From: Rhodoferax sp. | GTDB lineage: Bacteria; Pseudomonadota; Gammaproteobacteria; Burkholderiales; Burkholderiaceae_C | Direction: 5' to 3' | Assembly (NCBI RefSeq): GCF_023700745.1 | Contig: NZ_JAMPYG010000007.1 | Coordinates: 80,725-144,724 of the forward strand | DNA: 64,000 nt | Shown here: piece by piece, positions 30,001 through 31,150 of the stretch | Numbering within the stretch: the stretch's first letter is position 1 | Layout: every line of letters begins with the position of its first letter | Notes under the pieces: model-generated | Seen by the model: only the letters and a program-made list of their open reading frames with translations | The model's database searches: none | Told to the model about the DNA's origin: nothing | Made by a program: the position numbers and the translations under genes

Positions 30001-30824
30001 TGCGCCCCGCTGCCAATGTTCACTTCAGCGGACGAATCGGCATAAATAAAGGCAAGCTGAAAGGCGCTGATGCCAAGGCTGGCGTTGTCGAGTGTCAGGG
30101 TCGAGGTGGCCATCAGGGTCACATCGTTGGCATTGAGCACGCCATTGATATTGATGTCTGCATCGGCATCGGCGTAAAAATCATTGGGGGTGAGCGAATC
30201 GGGTGGCAGGCCGGTGTCGGTCATGGCGACCGTGAGCGCGATATCGTCGTCGGGATCGCTGAGCGTCAGCGAGCCCGTGACAGAAATATCGGCATCCGAT
30301 ACCACGCTCAGGCTGTAGCCGAGTGAAGCCGTGCCGGACAGAATGACTGTGTCGCTGAACACATCTTGAAAACCACCAGCGAAGTTGATCGTGAGTGCGT
30401 CACCGGTAGGCGTCAACAAGCCCAGGGTCGAGAGGTCGATGGTGACGGTGTCAGCAAATAGCGAACCCCCACCCGAGCGCGAAATGTTGATGGTGTTCTC
30501 GTTCGCCAAAATGGACGAGGAAAAAACTTCATTGCTGAGATTACCGGTCTGCAACAACTTGACCTTCAGACCGCTGTCATTTACAACTTGCAGCGTCAAG
30601 TTGGTGACCGCAGTATCCCCTGCGTTTGCTAAATCCGGATAACTGATATCCGCCGACAGCAGCAACCGCGGCTCCACCGGTTCCATGGAAAAGTCCAGAC
30701 GCTTGGGTGTTTTTCGGTCATGAAAATGGGAAACGTGAGGGTGCTTGGGTCGGAAGGCCTCGCTCAAATAACCAGCCAGCGACGAGCGCTCGAAAAGCTT
30801 GCGGACGGTGTGCAGTGTCTTCAT
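1..30824 (-). CDS. giant LEPR-XLL repeat protein, probable surface adhesin (3' end outside window)
   Basis: One minus-strand frame stays open from the ATG at 30824-30822 to the left edge, giving at least 10,274 codons (roughly 1 MDa). I checked the register at about 17,780, 13,200, 23,400, 330 and 3-38, and it is the same throughout. An AAGGAG ribosome site (30836-30831) sits 6 nt before the ATG. The N-terminus is basic with no hydrophobic signal core; residues 50-59 read VEPRLLLSAD, a LEPR-XLL-type motif known from very large secreted repeat proteins. The rest is Gly/Ala/Val/Ser/Thr/Asp/Asn-rich; the only Cys I noticed is residue 1085. Repeat families follow in order and are listed separately. 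The last part in view is beta-helix-like with Asp/Gly-rich stretches. Family knowledge suggests type I secretion with a C-terminal signal, but neither that signal nor a transporter is in the window. The adhesin role is inference. Confidence 0.93.
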   Translation of the reverse strand, partial: MKTLHTVRKLFERSSLAGYLSEAFRPKHPHVSHFHDRKTPKRLDFSMEPVEPRLLLSADISYPDLANAGDTAVTNLTLQVVNDSGLKVKLLQTGNLSNEVFSSSILANENTINISRSGGGSLFADTVTIDLSTLGLLTPTGDALTINFAGGFQDVFSDTVILSGTASLGYSLSVVSDADISVTGSLTLSDPDDDIALTVAMTDTGLPPDSLTPNDFYADADADININGVLNANDVTLMATSTLTLDNASLGISAFQLAFIYADSSAEVNIGSGAHITTSGALTAIATSDVRAIASLKSLSTKTTTDTDAAVASVIINSDAFARVAGSANLDVTGAFNLMADNVVIGAALADGTPGGAGATLGLAVITGGTEASIAGSATVDAASVAVLASSQNTLTALAKSTAGGATAGTETTPGTPDNKSQKALKDNDAATSDGDLSLAGAVAVGVLTNSIQAFVNTSGHVISAGFLNVASQSVNKAQTSADGSNTTGSGTSVGIAAAIGVDVLDNHAYVDGSGLTAGGLNVTALMGERAPLSFDQADVTVADNTITLLDGGHGLITGDEIVYEQGTAVDAIGGLTDGDSYFVAVQDDGTIKLYSTSAEDAIAGDATGLVTLTGDGSASGHSFTDVSKLNRFGVTAIAGASGGATGVAGALAIGVVISDASATVRDGTVVTITGGGNVVVNAENFVESMVKSTGKQEGGGTGVGASVALAIVDTDTLAKVGTGAGVTGAHDVSLSATSRNDIDTTAEGGSAGGTAITPVVAIGLIFDDTGAEIGTGGPLSMSGSLALEAIHEGEASTNAEGAAKGTSTAVGASLGLTIAEEAVGVALMRSISATGGVAVLSQGTSRSRTNAKASAAGAEEDDGANSDGVNDQSNSQIDFANAQSTSRAGGSSGTTDAPDASSGDGSISVAAAISISVQTTKITTELGDAVLITAGGAASLRALSNVDTWAEADGSASNGTSGTVGAAVSINVANVKTDATTGNATITADGLTVEAGMVDRSMGLGVATSETVDVDADTIFVGEDAGLSTGDEVTYDNGGGTSITGLTDDDGATKYYVRDVGNGRIELYASKAEAEDTANTTGRCDLTDQGAGTGHKLQRTGKEDITFDPAKDVFALTSDDSAALRTGDEIVYANGSGSDIGGLTDGDIYFVIIDAEGDLKLAASRDDAFDGKAVEITGAGTGTDHTMTEHTSRAAADATSGASGGNLGIAGSIAINVTEVNARAALTDGSTVVMVDGGGVPADTGALTVTARSDTMAGADAGAQQSGAGNVGVGASFALNIADHSTTAAIEGAAVVDSVTGTPGDISVSADGAYGMRTDVEGGAEGGTAVSPVVGISVAMNDTTASVADGATLEISGDLAISATHVADSVTVAKGDATGSKAAVGISFGLTVAEDTVSASLSRDVTSTGGGVAVTTQGAAASRTQAAASATGAKEDDGAEGSTDDSGVSEASQSQLNTANAQTATRTSGNTGTGTTTNPEGASTSDGPISVAAAIGLNIGTFNATANVAGVTIDADKAVEVKALGNMDAGAEASGEASNSKEGDATVGAAVSINVANGTVAASLTNSTVTAEGLAIEAGMFERDGDDMHDFSAKATSGASGGNVGVAGSFALNVSNIHTLATLDASSTVTVALSGGDLVVKAESKSGSLASGEAAQEKGEQPAEQEQPATTTQGEGSQTQQTKQTGSTTGVGASIAINAADTVTTAVLDHATVTGAKDVTVSASDEHEANANAIGGSEGGTAITPVVSIVVVQNTASATIGTDASVNATGDVTVAAALTADTSAAVEGSADGTKAAVGAALGLVIVEDKALARVAGSVTTTAGGVDVTARAVTSSSADAKASAKGSKGSDQSGTQTDGVQQQADAQTTQANSRNTNSQGNAAPSSDTSSGPISVAAAISINVASTTARAEIAGQNGGTASVNADGAVTVKSEANADSAATADGRAAGKASDSTNIGAAVGVNVAHIDNIATINNATVTGDGVSVQALMAERAYDVEVTAKPIVDKDADTIYVGDPEDLFKDAEKVKYKMGSGGTAIGGLTDNTDYWVIVKGDGRIQLAASEQDAKDGKAIDLDDPVDLGDAHVLDREGTLLDPVDDVTFDPNGDHFEIDFGDTNGLTTGDAVIYKVGAGSTAIGGLTADETYYAIVKGGQLKLASSFENAVKGEAIELTDAGIGDNHAFVNASHTASVDARSGAAGGKTGVAGHVAVNIVIANTVGEYGDNAEITIAEGVNDGNADIGASTIQADATSLTLTRALPGTAATGSTTGVGLGFAIGYSEYDTDAQISGSATVSGTAGDLSVDANGDHTVVTLAGAGTASNGTAVAGAIALGISNNDTDARVLAGSDLQVDGDFAITADNALRQTTEANAEVTGKGGTGVGAAIALGWAEDDVSARLERSVSTGAATADDVKVEAKGAITATVLATASAKGEKNATDGGQTSQQQTKSQTDFANARTNSSLTEPTPQTEVANANNQSQSQTNNPGGQQGQGNTNASQSSTQTSGGVLRIAASIGGAVIVSDVTAEIADGLTIDASGDLSVKAISDTDAQAEAVSLAFTQSSSESDNVSAAVAFNVALLDANAYLGNGTTVAGSVTVEAGTTAGEMNEFKALALSGAGSQQSSGGGSSSGGTDAGNTGTNTGQGTGGDSSSLGIAGAVAFTVYGSPATNDPNTFSAEIADGAYVTASSGDVAVTARQDIGMQNIAGGGALVWSSGNGQGQNGSDTTVGAAVTIGVADYNTLARIGSGAKVDADGDVSVSASSSLSPLEIITPIVKEVETGLDVTSLAIGAAIGSGGDAGAGSATINIISPTTRASIGAGADVDAGGDVAVTASSDVRLVDVAGSLGVSLNSGKEPGSGVGIGLNVGVHLSTTEAAIEGGTLAAPTMIDAGGNVIVEAEASDEFFQLAVNAGGGSSASGAGSLNVLVNITNTRALVNDDLNSQTTGAATIDADGSVEVAAVSRTEVDSYAGSLGVSLSESAVGISVGVVVDIDDTLALVGDGTDVTARGNGDAINVASGNFNTVEPVVDGDPPLGASIDTMARGLAVTATSHDDIFMLAIAASASLGQDNQGKQGGSGQNGGGGGSTNSGGGTKVGLAGSVTVAVVLGETKAVLGDDVDVNADNTGAHADQGILVRATDETNIGNVAGGLAFSLNGDAGVTGSVVVNVVESSTWAQALGDNTLNASGGVTFDASGKNDIDALAIAVAGVVSTGNQQSSGNKNTSGVKFAGAGAVIVDIVTSEVLAEVGADSAITTTGGLVVNAEDNSDIVADSGAAAIAVATGQSSGSGNPAIGIGASVAVNDITQTIKATVTDTPITAASVDIDASNKASIDALTIAGSGTFSNSSTAMSGAGAGSGNYIVATTEASITNPSGIEIVNAAGGAVSVNALDNSHVNADAGSGAVAVSTASSGNNVGAVAIGASVAVNHITKTTTARIDRADVDSAAFTVEAESTSDIDALTFGLSGSLSSGSGTLALAGAGSGSGNEITSDVNAVVSRSEIVVTGPVKVNASDASTIDALTGSVSVAINAGSGSGSKVGVALGAAVTINKVDASVIAQVDDTTITATGQDVEISASNTASIDATAFGVGLTVSSSQSGAAVGVSANVAITLNDIDLTTQALLTDSDSVVDQDEIVAARNLVVSATDSGNITANAVSASLAVSSSSGSNISVAGTVNVSASDNIIKATTEALVDDVDATLTGVVDMDASSDKDISAIVVAASVSVSASSGSGASVGLSGAGTRSYNETDNSVLAVIRSADVQAVGDVTLDAVDKTDISATLVAVAASVSVSGSGAAGALTVAVSDSDNDITNTTRAVIEGASDVESTGGKLGLNASSEGSIKATAIAASVGVGSGGGQVSLTGAGAGANATNAITNTIEAGVIGDSTVDVNGNAAISATDEASINANVATAAVSVTAGSSTVSLSLAAAVSVASNIIDNDVQAHVLDSALDAGGALDITATSVKIIDAFGLAASVAVTAGSGTVSLSGAVGAAIATNTIGGTVQAVIAYADAAESPDAQFVSAGGPITLLADNDSTIDATLGTLAASVSVGSGTVNLSLAGAVSVTTNTITTETLAGISNSDVDSGGAVSITAKAGSEINADTIAVALAVAAGSGTVTLAGGFAAASATNSIGGSTEALIEGNSTLDAVGSIDVGVTDMAEISSNVIAAAVAVSASSGSVSGSLALAVSLAQNTIDGSSRASINDSDVTATSLLGNPGVTVSALADNSIDAIAAAASVSVAASTSVGVAISGAGAWAKNVMTNEVEASIVNHSIVDADGALSVLAVDSSSITAKLVSASVAVAVGTTAAVAVGFSLALTENEIGSDTVATIDDSVVTAGGGVSVLANDGGVRDLLADPWAGGNNTLVVDGDRRFADLKSPDQPVDLKAADPWSSGTTTLGGATLNGTVLVDTTTDTLSLGGATIDLLAAAPWADGKSSLTTNKGAKVELVTTAVPADTTVAVNAGDNTLTFTTAHGFATGDLATYQSDLLSDGSGLVSGTKYRVIVVNATTIKLQSGHTFNDGDLVTYDTNLGGDTSGLVDGAKYTVQVVDEFGIKLKPQAPIWASGANTLGGVTLDENVDVDANGDTLTFGAVVDLSAVDWTAGTNTLTRASGIEVALGSVTLNAGTNELDFGSATHDFDDGEILTYRSSLGVGDTSGLKDGQQYRVEVIDANTIKLQTGHAFTDGQIVTYSTTLPSDASGLVNGAKYQVVVADDFSIKLKDVAVLDGGTSVLDDTIIFGSDHHFETGDILTYSSTLGSDTSGLVDGGRYRVTVIDANTIELSDSRIIDSLAVAAAVSVAVSGSGAAVGVSVAGAVALNTIEGGYEASITSSDVDATGSVDVIAQDSSAIQAMLFAAAVSVSASGGAAAVGVAASVALASNTIDGNTLATIDDSTVDSASGAITVEALSDDSVQSFALAAAISAGGASGVSVQVAVAGAVAFNTITGSTEASIVRSDDLIDDIGVQAAGDITVSALDESHILSMLGAVSIAAGGSGTASINVSVAATYAENIIGGNLLATIDDSTVVTTGGAVTVGALADDLIEAFGLAVGISAGGSGGVSINVALSAVAATNTIANITEASIKGVSDVDAMHGSNGAVTVQAQDVSDIFAVLAAASVAAGGAGAVSVNVAGAFVYASNALSSRTDFDWNNDGVIDARDLHEGVAILSRLHDLQAGEDGALGSQLAGYLPGPDTITGNSPGGDGVYGTGDDVLTSDDDDVALYVNDDLTVAGAINAYVQEQVAALRNSVGRLEATRNLMAGDDGVVGDRPGADGEYGTGDDVLSGADDLTLDEAIDAYLAAHPTLVTNLETSLSYLTALNTLTSFDVNDDGTIDYRDLLLTSTTSDDTEVGNSMTATIDSSTVNTAGTVTVSASNHDDVTGDSSGITAIGIALGIAAGGAGGVSVNVAGAGVIAFNEVGSGIEASIVDSTVTAGDDVTVMAVDQAEIDALLLAIGVSAGGAGAVSVNVAASLTYGANTMGGDVLATIDDSTVNSTGGEIVVDAYADNDVMAIGVAVGVSAGGAGGASINVALAGVGATNTTTNSVEASIRNGSDVVANDATFGAVSVSATDVSDISAILVSAAVSAGGAGAASVNVSIAGVYANNSISSSLLASIDGATVDTAGAVTVAATTDDGADHMAIESFGIAVGVSAGGAGGVSVNVTGAGVIAFNQIDNDIEASIANGSTVNADDDVTVAAEDGAHILSELGAITVAAGGAGAVSVNVAVSATYAENTMAGSLLATIDNATVASTDGAVTVDAYADNTITALGQAVGVAAGGAGGVSINVAMSAVAATNISGNTVEASIKGGSDVDANDLTDGAVTVSATDVSGIEAVLVSVSAAAGGAGAVSVNMAGALVYASNAMSSSLDFDWNGDGSIDFQDLHAGVAVLTQLNELRAGADGIFEDMAEAGADDTMDTPDDTSTADDNLTVDQAIDALGALNVFAVGQPDTNYKNALKAKIGSSFDINGDGNIDYRDLQPNGTTPDDVRVGNALLATIANSQVDTAGEVHVSASTVDGSDRMEIDSFGIAVGFAAGGAGGVSINVAGAGVIAFNEINNAIEASINGSHDVTAGGDIMVEADNQAHILSELGAVSVSAGGAGGLSVNVSVSVTYAENTLGGSLLATIDDSTVNSTAGDVIVDASAASSLEAYGQSVGVAVGGAGGVSINVAVAAVLAGNTLTNDVEASIVNGSDVDANGGVEISATDSSTIDSELTAVSVSVGGAGAGALNMTLALSMAEVNFGTSTRAMISGSAVTADTGNITLDALSNGSVDSTGVAVGVSFGGAGGISGSVSAAGALASVTSTNLVEALIADGSDVDATAGSVLLTATDRTAFTNDVYGVAVSGSFAGGGSVAVAVAYAESSVSLNGTVRTRISDSDVDAGVDVRETALADSTVSSNGKGVAISVSVAGGFALSGAGAGAIVNNTISQIVEADILGASSDVDALKGVTAGGAVIVKATDSIHSTADATAASVSIAAGFAASSLAISAAEASNTLAGTTSAVIDNSLVRATTGELTLLARSESELFATPDAYAIAGAVGLGGAVGGAGASGTNIVTRTTKAQVRNNSDVRALAGAMKVEAHDRLSATADVNAATVAGGLSAFAAGIALAENTISSVTVASVEDSTVKSGAGDLQIIADSKQNSLDVDTGKVDTKADAAAVAYGIGGAAAGARAVEIIKSDVQAFARNATLLASGAVEVDADSDHTVTPEVIGFSASMVGFAVSAIESIGMIEGATRAYIDGNTTVTTGDETSVTADSLAHAKPTGTSISVGGVGIGGALAIMDAQVNRVTEAYVGRHAETTQVADTRLDRLHLAPQASPFVTGEIVTYSSGGGTAIGGLTSGKQYYVIAGDTGQIQLAEILRNPDTSVKPLAHQDNLNGRIAINLTSTGSGASHQLTRSGHPSVLFNPSALLNPSPLTITTLNIGTHKLNVLANSTYEARADSLAGGFGLLAGATVTKSTASVVGDTLAYVGEGATVVAGELDLVATSNDQAYSLNEFYAIGGAAALNVTIADATIDSRTEAFTGAQAGVAPTAGAPTIITLTDAAGVDGRAMIDANGNQTAVAAAEGLGASFGITVNVLLPTADVSGAVRAYVGENTTLVADRLDITANGDVMDATANVRSGSISGFASVSLLSSLAKVTGEVEAFIGAQNDRGASATAAPLLTISGGDAGDGVVVVDADATMDAVANTYLVGASFGLTVNAAEPTAELSGKTRAYLRDGVAVTADSLIVEAGNSGDRVQYNATATTTMMSLGGLASVSVLRANALVDGTVEAYVGAPFNGPVTGGAGITDITGAVTINAWSDMNATAGFGDAGFTGNLGGLAAISIFDTLTDVAGVTRVFVGQGGTLQASTLDIKADGDYDAVSNTRAFAVSAGVAASHITANANVTGTVDAHVGSAAGVTPSGNAGVVDIDGQVNITAIGNMLATPTVVNVGLSLVTLSKIQQNANVTGAVRAYVGQGVDLDASGLAILADAPEMKANVAGASISIGGLVGGSDVTSNATVNGKVEAFIGAGSGQVASNVTTDVNVGGGAITVVADSNMHAVANLLGVDAGGVIAVGIYKPTATVSGTTSAFVRDGVNLLAGTLDVNAGKLGGVDRVVNKAEAEAKTIAVSFFASAADLKAVAQTTGIVEAYIGAPEGVNAGGKPGSVVKVTGGTDAVDISARGDIDAIARAQGAAGAGFFGISLYKPTAIAGGTTRAYAGDGAELRVTDLNLTADGDALADAKLFNVTVAGGVSVAGLQPTALTSNNVEAYVGRNAEAAGPSLVDIDILSQDGNTRGTVDAVATGRTEARAVTEGFNIAGLVGVSITTAVADMQGKTRAYVGSYTDLTAGAVNLTASEATAAANSTVKSTSFGGLVSVDKLESRATASRITEAFVGNGSIVNLGGADLTANATTTTGAPMANASIDAAGGAGLVSVSKMEVVATVGDGAGQSSRTRSYIGDDTTVNFTDDVTLNATSNVTVTADVNSAKVGGLAAISSTKITAKAAHDTEVFIGSGSTVTIDGDLGMTAMGTTTAAPQSKNTGIAGGVSLAAATVKTELDSDTRAYIGKGGTTSAASITLLADGNYTATAAALNTGAAGLATVSLLDVQVVDNGGAEIRIGAEEGDANQGTTTITSHVGGIHLDADLTTNVTAITGAVSIAAGGTFSGADTSATNNAQVIGRIGGGVQVDSATDFNLQAKLVGKSDSSATSVNGAGGVSISSSDTHSTFNAGVDISTGTGGSIHAAQSVGIVGLVNYDETYNAGEGRFLRYTDGYGAFGSADATSFAGLAAVNTVVIYINNTSAVSVEVGQDMSLTSSGGDINIAARHSNEAYGAADSGSFAFGVNVANVTANVSTGGATTLTFEGDVGDGTIAAAQDINFDAIALSTSNSTMAANGGSLLGDFRNGAANATTVHTMNATFGGTGSVMRVSHDIIGMANLLTDADAYGRASGGGFISDSSVVTKAGATGTVNFTVGNTQQVEAGNNITLTALQGGTGGNVSDGTVTGSSDSGNYIDFGKPHKLSDGSVVTWTGTTGGGLAANKEYTVVVRDANTVYLGADFNTGAVNTTYDTIYIPSHTFVDGDQVIYDANGGSAITGLTNGVKYQVKVVDVDHIKLQTIGFVEVTDTFTRGMIDDANDKILDASTPFSNGDVVTYHPAAARTFVSAFVDANVTLDDPNTDANEYSSTQDFVNMGRIYLPNHGFVNGEEVIYTAVDGVNVAGLISGHHYWVINGGSFNGNVGTAYNFNGNYIRLAASYADTQGYIDNNGTVDDGDPDNGDETADDFYVAPVVLNLSYSSSLYGHSLLGVGEQTLSNLTPGRAYYVINKDAAGYQLSTDGVNAVQLNLSGNTYGIGSHSLVKESIDLTGTGTSGQKLIYDITSNSISGQFDGVGGAAGFNLPESADGVVTGSAGGGSGGAWNNKDSRTYASQVVSTNFTVLAGADLYAKNVTITTDSRMGAVATADGAGGGGISLEGSEAYARGVNTSLIDIATNARIEAVDTLTVSGKLNSYVSSQGQSSSGGLGAGSNGRAESYLYFGVDQKINGDLTAGGALLIENKVDNNATANAEAYGGGLGVSTNVTAIARVYGADFIDPASSIWNNQKVTLQSATYYNQFKGAEITLQGSADLIGDTVTLNSEIVRNRASATTNTTAGGAGGAAVAHSTAEINSDSVVVLANSSNIRADDAILIQSIYSKTDNYARAKARLYAIGGSTTGDANANVTNNAKIEGYWEAVLRATNVDVNALDYNFSNTRDSNPGGVYIGPAHHNGSSSTTRQRDIFWESHVYLLGEPNPELVIDKDGVIQSLSNITFLGVNAGKGIGDILVASDPSNPQVILDDIVYDTAGKLTFYANAISGHNGRIWGNHGLVDSQRSWDSVYIENNSEFDLVVNHIDTLDGSSVVDIKVDTIPYNAASTNNVSLSASAFGDTFEFDVNLRHPQTDVKILNLAGNGVPDSDILLYRGIENTLGFTTITNERGNIRVDEAALVAQQSAVEYGDLFLDTHPLSGHAYDEGLIRTNTLDVVATGDIGNQNATGGVRKALEVELIRITHAVEAHQTPTLRQVHLNAEAGSDAVLDIAFSDRSLASAATFLTVTIDKITAGDDVDVVINDSRAGDNLSDIDGVQVSTYYPLVNLTTKQAYSGEYYDHFHPDVTGISLYNFVRRSLGTTFTEVDSSYTFTEVRAGDDINIGHVNGTDSYTGDENKTYRTTSIGSVALYGSVVDNDTPDTTINFLINTDVDWAGKQPDSEVEQIWLTTNGWITATELAGDMLVGHINSTGADVTLYAGGRIIDADTDVGAAATVDVSGVNIYLYSGANVGETPQTAGGIGAADDFLEINVDRTNAVTSGMLYAYDNNASAATHDGIFIDELTGKLPVATVHSLENVSLRTVAGSILDGEDDTAADVLGRSIDLDANGAGADIGATGNDLEIDSRRGSAAAGLNAAGDDVALEATAGIYLSETDQELRLVLAHNYTGNIRLTVRDSSDHDEDLELIDHGSARFAESISRLPGEQADAERIIGHGTIFAEGGSVTLYVGDDIEFDANADVLAKSTIDIYGDASAVDGLLGDTNGDGVVDGSDGDPDVHYGTNMILRGRIIANATVTAGNQIDDPAMGTAAPTYSAPGSVITRIFGNDDVDTIQFGDTTGSAGGTGQNSDGYIFLGSKTRAHGSQTTSVLPTDNDGEDRFKVFFLQDTATVTSPSMLSNPDGSGYGPDLTDMERQNAEHTLTLDGQADTDTYEVFTLGSNGVDDRNYIINVLDTGGEHDGVDELTIYGLDSPQSGLDGNGNPYTTDDI
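4360..5330 (-). repeat. cluster of diverged YYV modules near the distal part of the giant protein
   Basis: Four units are visible: LSDGSVVTWTGTTGGGL with EYTVVV (~5,215-5,330), FVDGDQVIYDANGGSAI with GLTNGVKYQVKVV (~5,030-5,150), FVNGEEVIYTAVDGVNV with HHYWVI (~4,690-4,790), and TPGRAYYVINKD (~4,360-4,450). They are separated by Asn/Asp-rich linkers such as DPNTDANEYSS. Confidence 0.65.
6150..10050 (-). repeat. AYVG repeat array of the giant protein (~123-aa dimer unit)
   Basis: About ten dimer units alternate a T-R-A-Y-V-G half and a V-E-A-Y/F-I-G half. The TRAYVG type falls near 7,363, 7,732, 8,110, 8,468, 8,810, 9,187, 9,560 and 9,925, at intervals of about 340-380 bp. The VEAYIG type lies between, near 7,575, 7,935, 8,305, 8,655, 9,012, 9,395 and 9,770. 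Each half is a strand-turn-strand with Gly-Asn/Asp turns. The two halves have unequal spacing (~165 and ~205 bp), so the true repeat is the pair. Confidence 0.75.
10160..10440 (-). repeat. YYV module between the NTI and AYVG arrays
   Basis: One unit reads FVTGEIVTYSSGGGTAIGGL then TSGKQYYVI and IQLAEIL. It marks the boundary between the NTI array upstream and the AYVG array downstream in the protein, so YYV modules tend to sit at array borders. Confidence 0.7.
12880..13255 (-). repeat. EF-hand/dockerin-like insert 1 in the giant protein
   Basis: The insert is bounded by two calcium-loop-like sequences: FDWNGDGSIDFQDL at its N-terminal side (~13,205-13,245) and FDINGDGNIDYRDL at its C-terminal side (~12,905-12,950). 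Between them lies an acidic spacer with GADDTMDTPDD. Spacing of D-x-N/D-x-D-G-x-I-D-x-x-D matches dockerin type I/EF-hand loops. It splits an NTI unit between SSSL and LATI, positions that are adjacent in uninterrupted copies. Calcium binding is expected from the family but not shown. Confidence 0.75.
13255..16480 (-). repeat. four-phase higher-order repeat (~767 bp) within the NTI array
   Basis: Corresponding AGGAGG segments are separated by 769 bp (13,300 to 14,069), 765 bp (13,497 to 14,262), 767 bp (13,683 to 14,450) and 764 bp (13,870 to 14,634). Four distinct unit types alternate. They are recognisable as FGIAVG...AGVIAFN, SELGAI...TYAENT, ALGQAVG...AATN and VLVSV...YASN. One period is therefore four ~64-residue units, about 256 residues. 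The same four types continue from 15,466 to about 16,200 after an insert. Confidence 0.8.
14790..15420 (-). repeat. EF-hand/dockerin-like insert 2 in the giant protein
   Basis: This second, longer insert (~640 bp) falls at the same phase of the four-unit period as insert 1. It starts with FDWNNDGVIDARDL (~15,355-15,400) and ends with FDVNDDGTIDYRDL (~14,830-14,870). In between it carries two acidic GTGDDVL-containing segments (near 15,200 and 15,000) with short helical-looking stretches. The array then resumes with MTATIDSSTV, the counterpart of LATI. Confidence 0.75.
16490..17775 (-). repeat. YRV modules and W-x-x-G-x-x-TL repeats in the giant protein
   Basis: This block separates the Ser-Gly-Ser part of the NTI array from the Gly-rich part. 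It holds about five diverged YYV-type units. These appear as TSGLVDGGRYRVTVIDAN, SGLVNGAKYQVVV, SGLKDGQQYRVEVIDAN, SGLVDGAKYTVQVV and SGLVSGTKYRVIVVN. It also holds about five short units with W-x-x-G-x-x-TL (WASGANTL, WTAGTNTL, WADGKSSL, WSSGTTTL, WAGGNNTL). Each W unit precedes a strand with GG-x-TL. Function not recognised. Confidence 0.65.
24290..24840 (-). repeat. YYV modules (tandem pair) in super-repeat 4
   Basis: Two YYV units lie in tandem. One contains KMGSGGTAIGGLTDNTDYWV; the other contains LTTGDAVIYKVGAGSTAI followed by GGLTADETYYAIV. As in super-repeat 2, the pair is followed or preceded by short DDPVD/DREG-type acidic linkers. Their presence explains why the flanking super-repeat interval is ~500 bp longer than its neighbour. 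Confidence 0.7.
27245..27790 (-). repeat. YYV modules (tandem pair) in super-repeat 2
   Basis: Two YYV units lie in tandem. One reads LSTGDEVTYDNGGGTSI with LTDDDGATKYYV; the other reads LRTGDEIVYANGSGSDI with GGLTDGDIYFVI. The single Cys noted in the giant protein (residue 1085, codon 27572-27570) lies in the linker between them. This block accounts for the extra ~480 bp of this super-repeat copy. Confidence 0.7.
28940..29245 (-). repeat. YYV module (single) in super-repeat 1
   Basis: The segment has a DGGHGLITGDEIVYEQG core, then AIGGLTDGDSYFV, then a strand with IKLYST. It is the same ~80-residue fold-like unit seen elsewhere in the protein: TGD-x-V-x-Y, a Gly-rich turn, GGLT-x-G-x-x-YYV, then I-x-L. 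Its function is unknown to me; it behaves as a cassette inserted between other repeats. Confidence 0.7.
30648..30677 (-). other. LEPR-XLL-type motif of the giant protein
   Basis: Residues 50-59 read VEPRLLLSAD, preceded by SMEP. The motif named LEPR-XLL has consensus LEPRxLLSAD and lies near the N-terminus of giant repeat proteins. Here the first Leu is replaced by Val; Glu, Pro, Arg, both core Leu residues and SAD are kept. It follows about 46 residues rich in His, Lys and Arg, which is where the motif normally sits. Confidence 0.85.
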
Positions 30825-30856
30825 GACCGACTCCTTATCTTGCCCTTGGATCCCGC

Positions 30857-30882
30857 TCCTGTTTATTTTTAAATAAACAGGA
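30857..30882. promoter_or_regulatory. 12-bp perfect inverted repeat upstream of the giant gene
   Basis: TCCTGTTTATTT is followed by TT and then by its exact complement AAATAAACAGGA. The 3' end of the repeat lies 32 bp before the giant gene ATG, so it would fall in the leader mRNA of a promoter at the FNR box. It could be an operator or an RNA hairpin. There is no T-tract of terminator type for either direction beyond the loop. Confidence 0.5.
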
Positions 30883-30940
30883 AATTAATTACCAAAAATT
30901 AATAGACATTAATAACATTTACCAAAAATAATCAAATACT

Positions 30941-30954
30941 TTGATTTCAATCAA
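30941..30954. promoter_or_regulatory. FNR/ANR-type box
   Basis: TTGATTTCAATCAA matches the FNR-family consensus TTGAT-N4-ATCAA exactly. Its centre is 123 bp upstream of the giant gene ATG and about 203 bp upstream of the feoB-like ATG. If it works as a class II site, a weak -10 (TGTTAT, minus strand 30917-30912) would serve the giant gene. A plus-strand TATTAG at 30975-30980 would serve the feoB-like gene. Which gene it controls cannot be decided from sequence. Confidence 0.55.
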
Positions 30955-31150
30955 TACTTGAATTAAAAAAACATTATTAGCATTCACCTAACTGCCGTCT
31001 ACCTTTGTTAATGCAAGCGTTACAAACATTTACAACTTTCCGCACTTAATTTACGGCATCACCCATCAGTCTTTACGCAATACCTGCCTTTACTTCAGTA
31101 ACACACCCCATCAACAAGCCATTCCCCCCTGGTTGACAATACAGCCACAC

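Larger units (their letters stand above)
30825..31150. promoter_or_regulatory. AT-rich divergent control region between the giant gene and the feoB-like gene
   Basis: These 326 bp contain no gene and are much richer in A and T than both neighbours. They hold a perfect FNR-type box, a 12-bp inverted repeat near the giant gene start, and an imperfect direct repeat: AATCAAATACTTTGATT at about 30930 and AATCAATACTTGAATT at about 30949. TTACCAAAAAT also occurs twice (about 30889 and 30919). Both flanking genes start from here in opposite directions. Confidence 0.6.

Noticed and set aside
31133..31138. TTGACA as a -35 box for the feoB-like gene
   Set aside because: No -10-like hexamer follows at 16-18 bp and the start codon is only 12 bp downstream.
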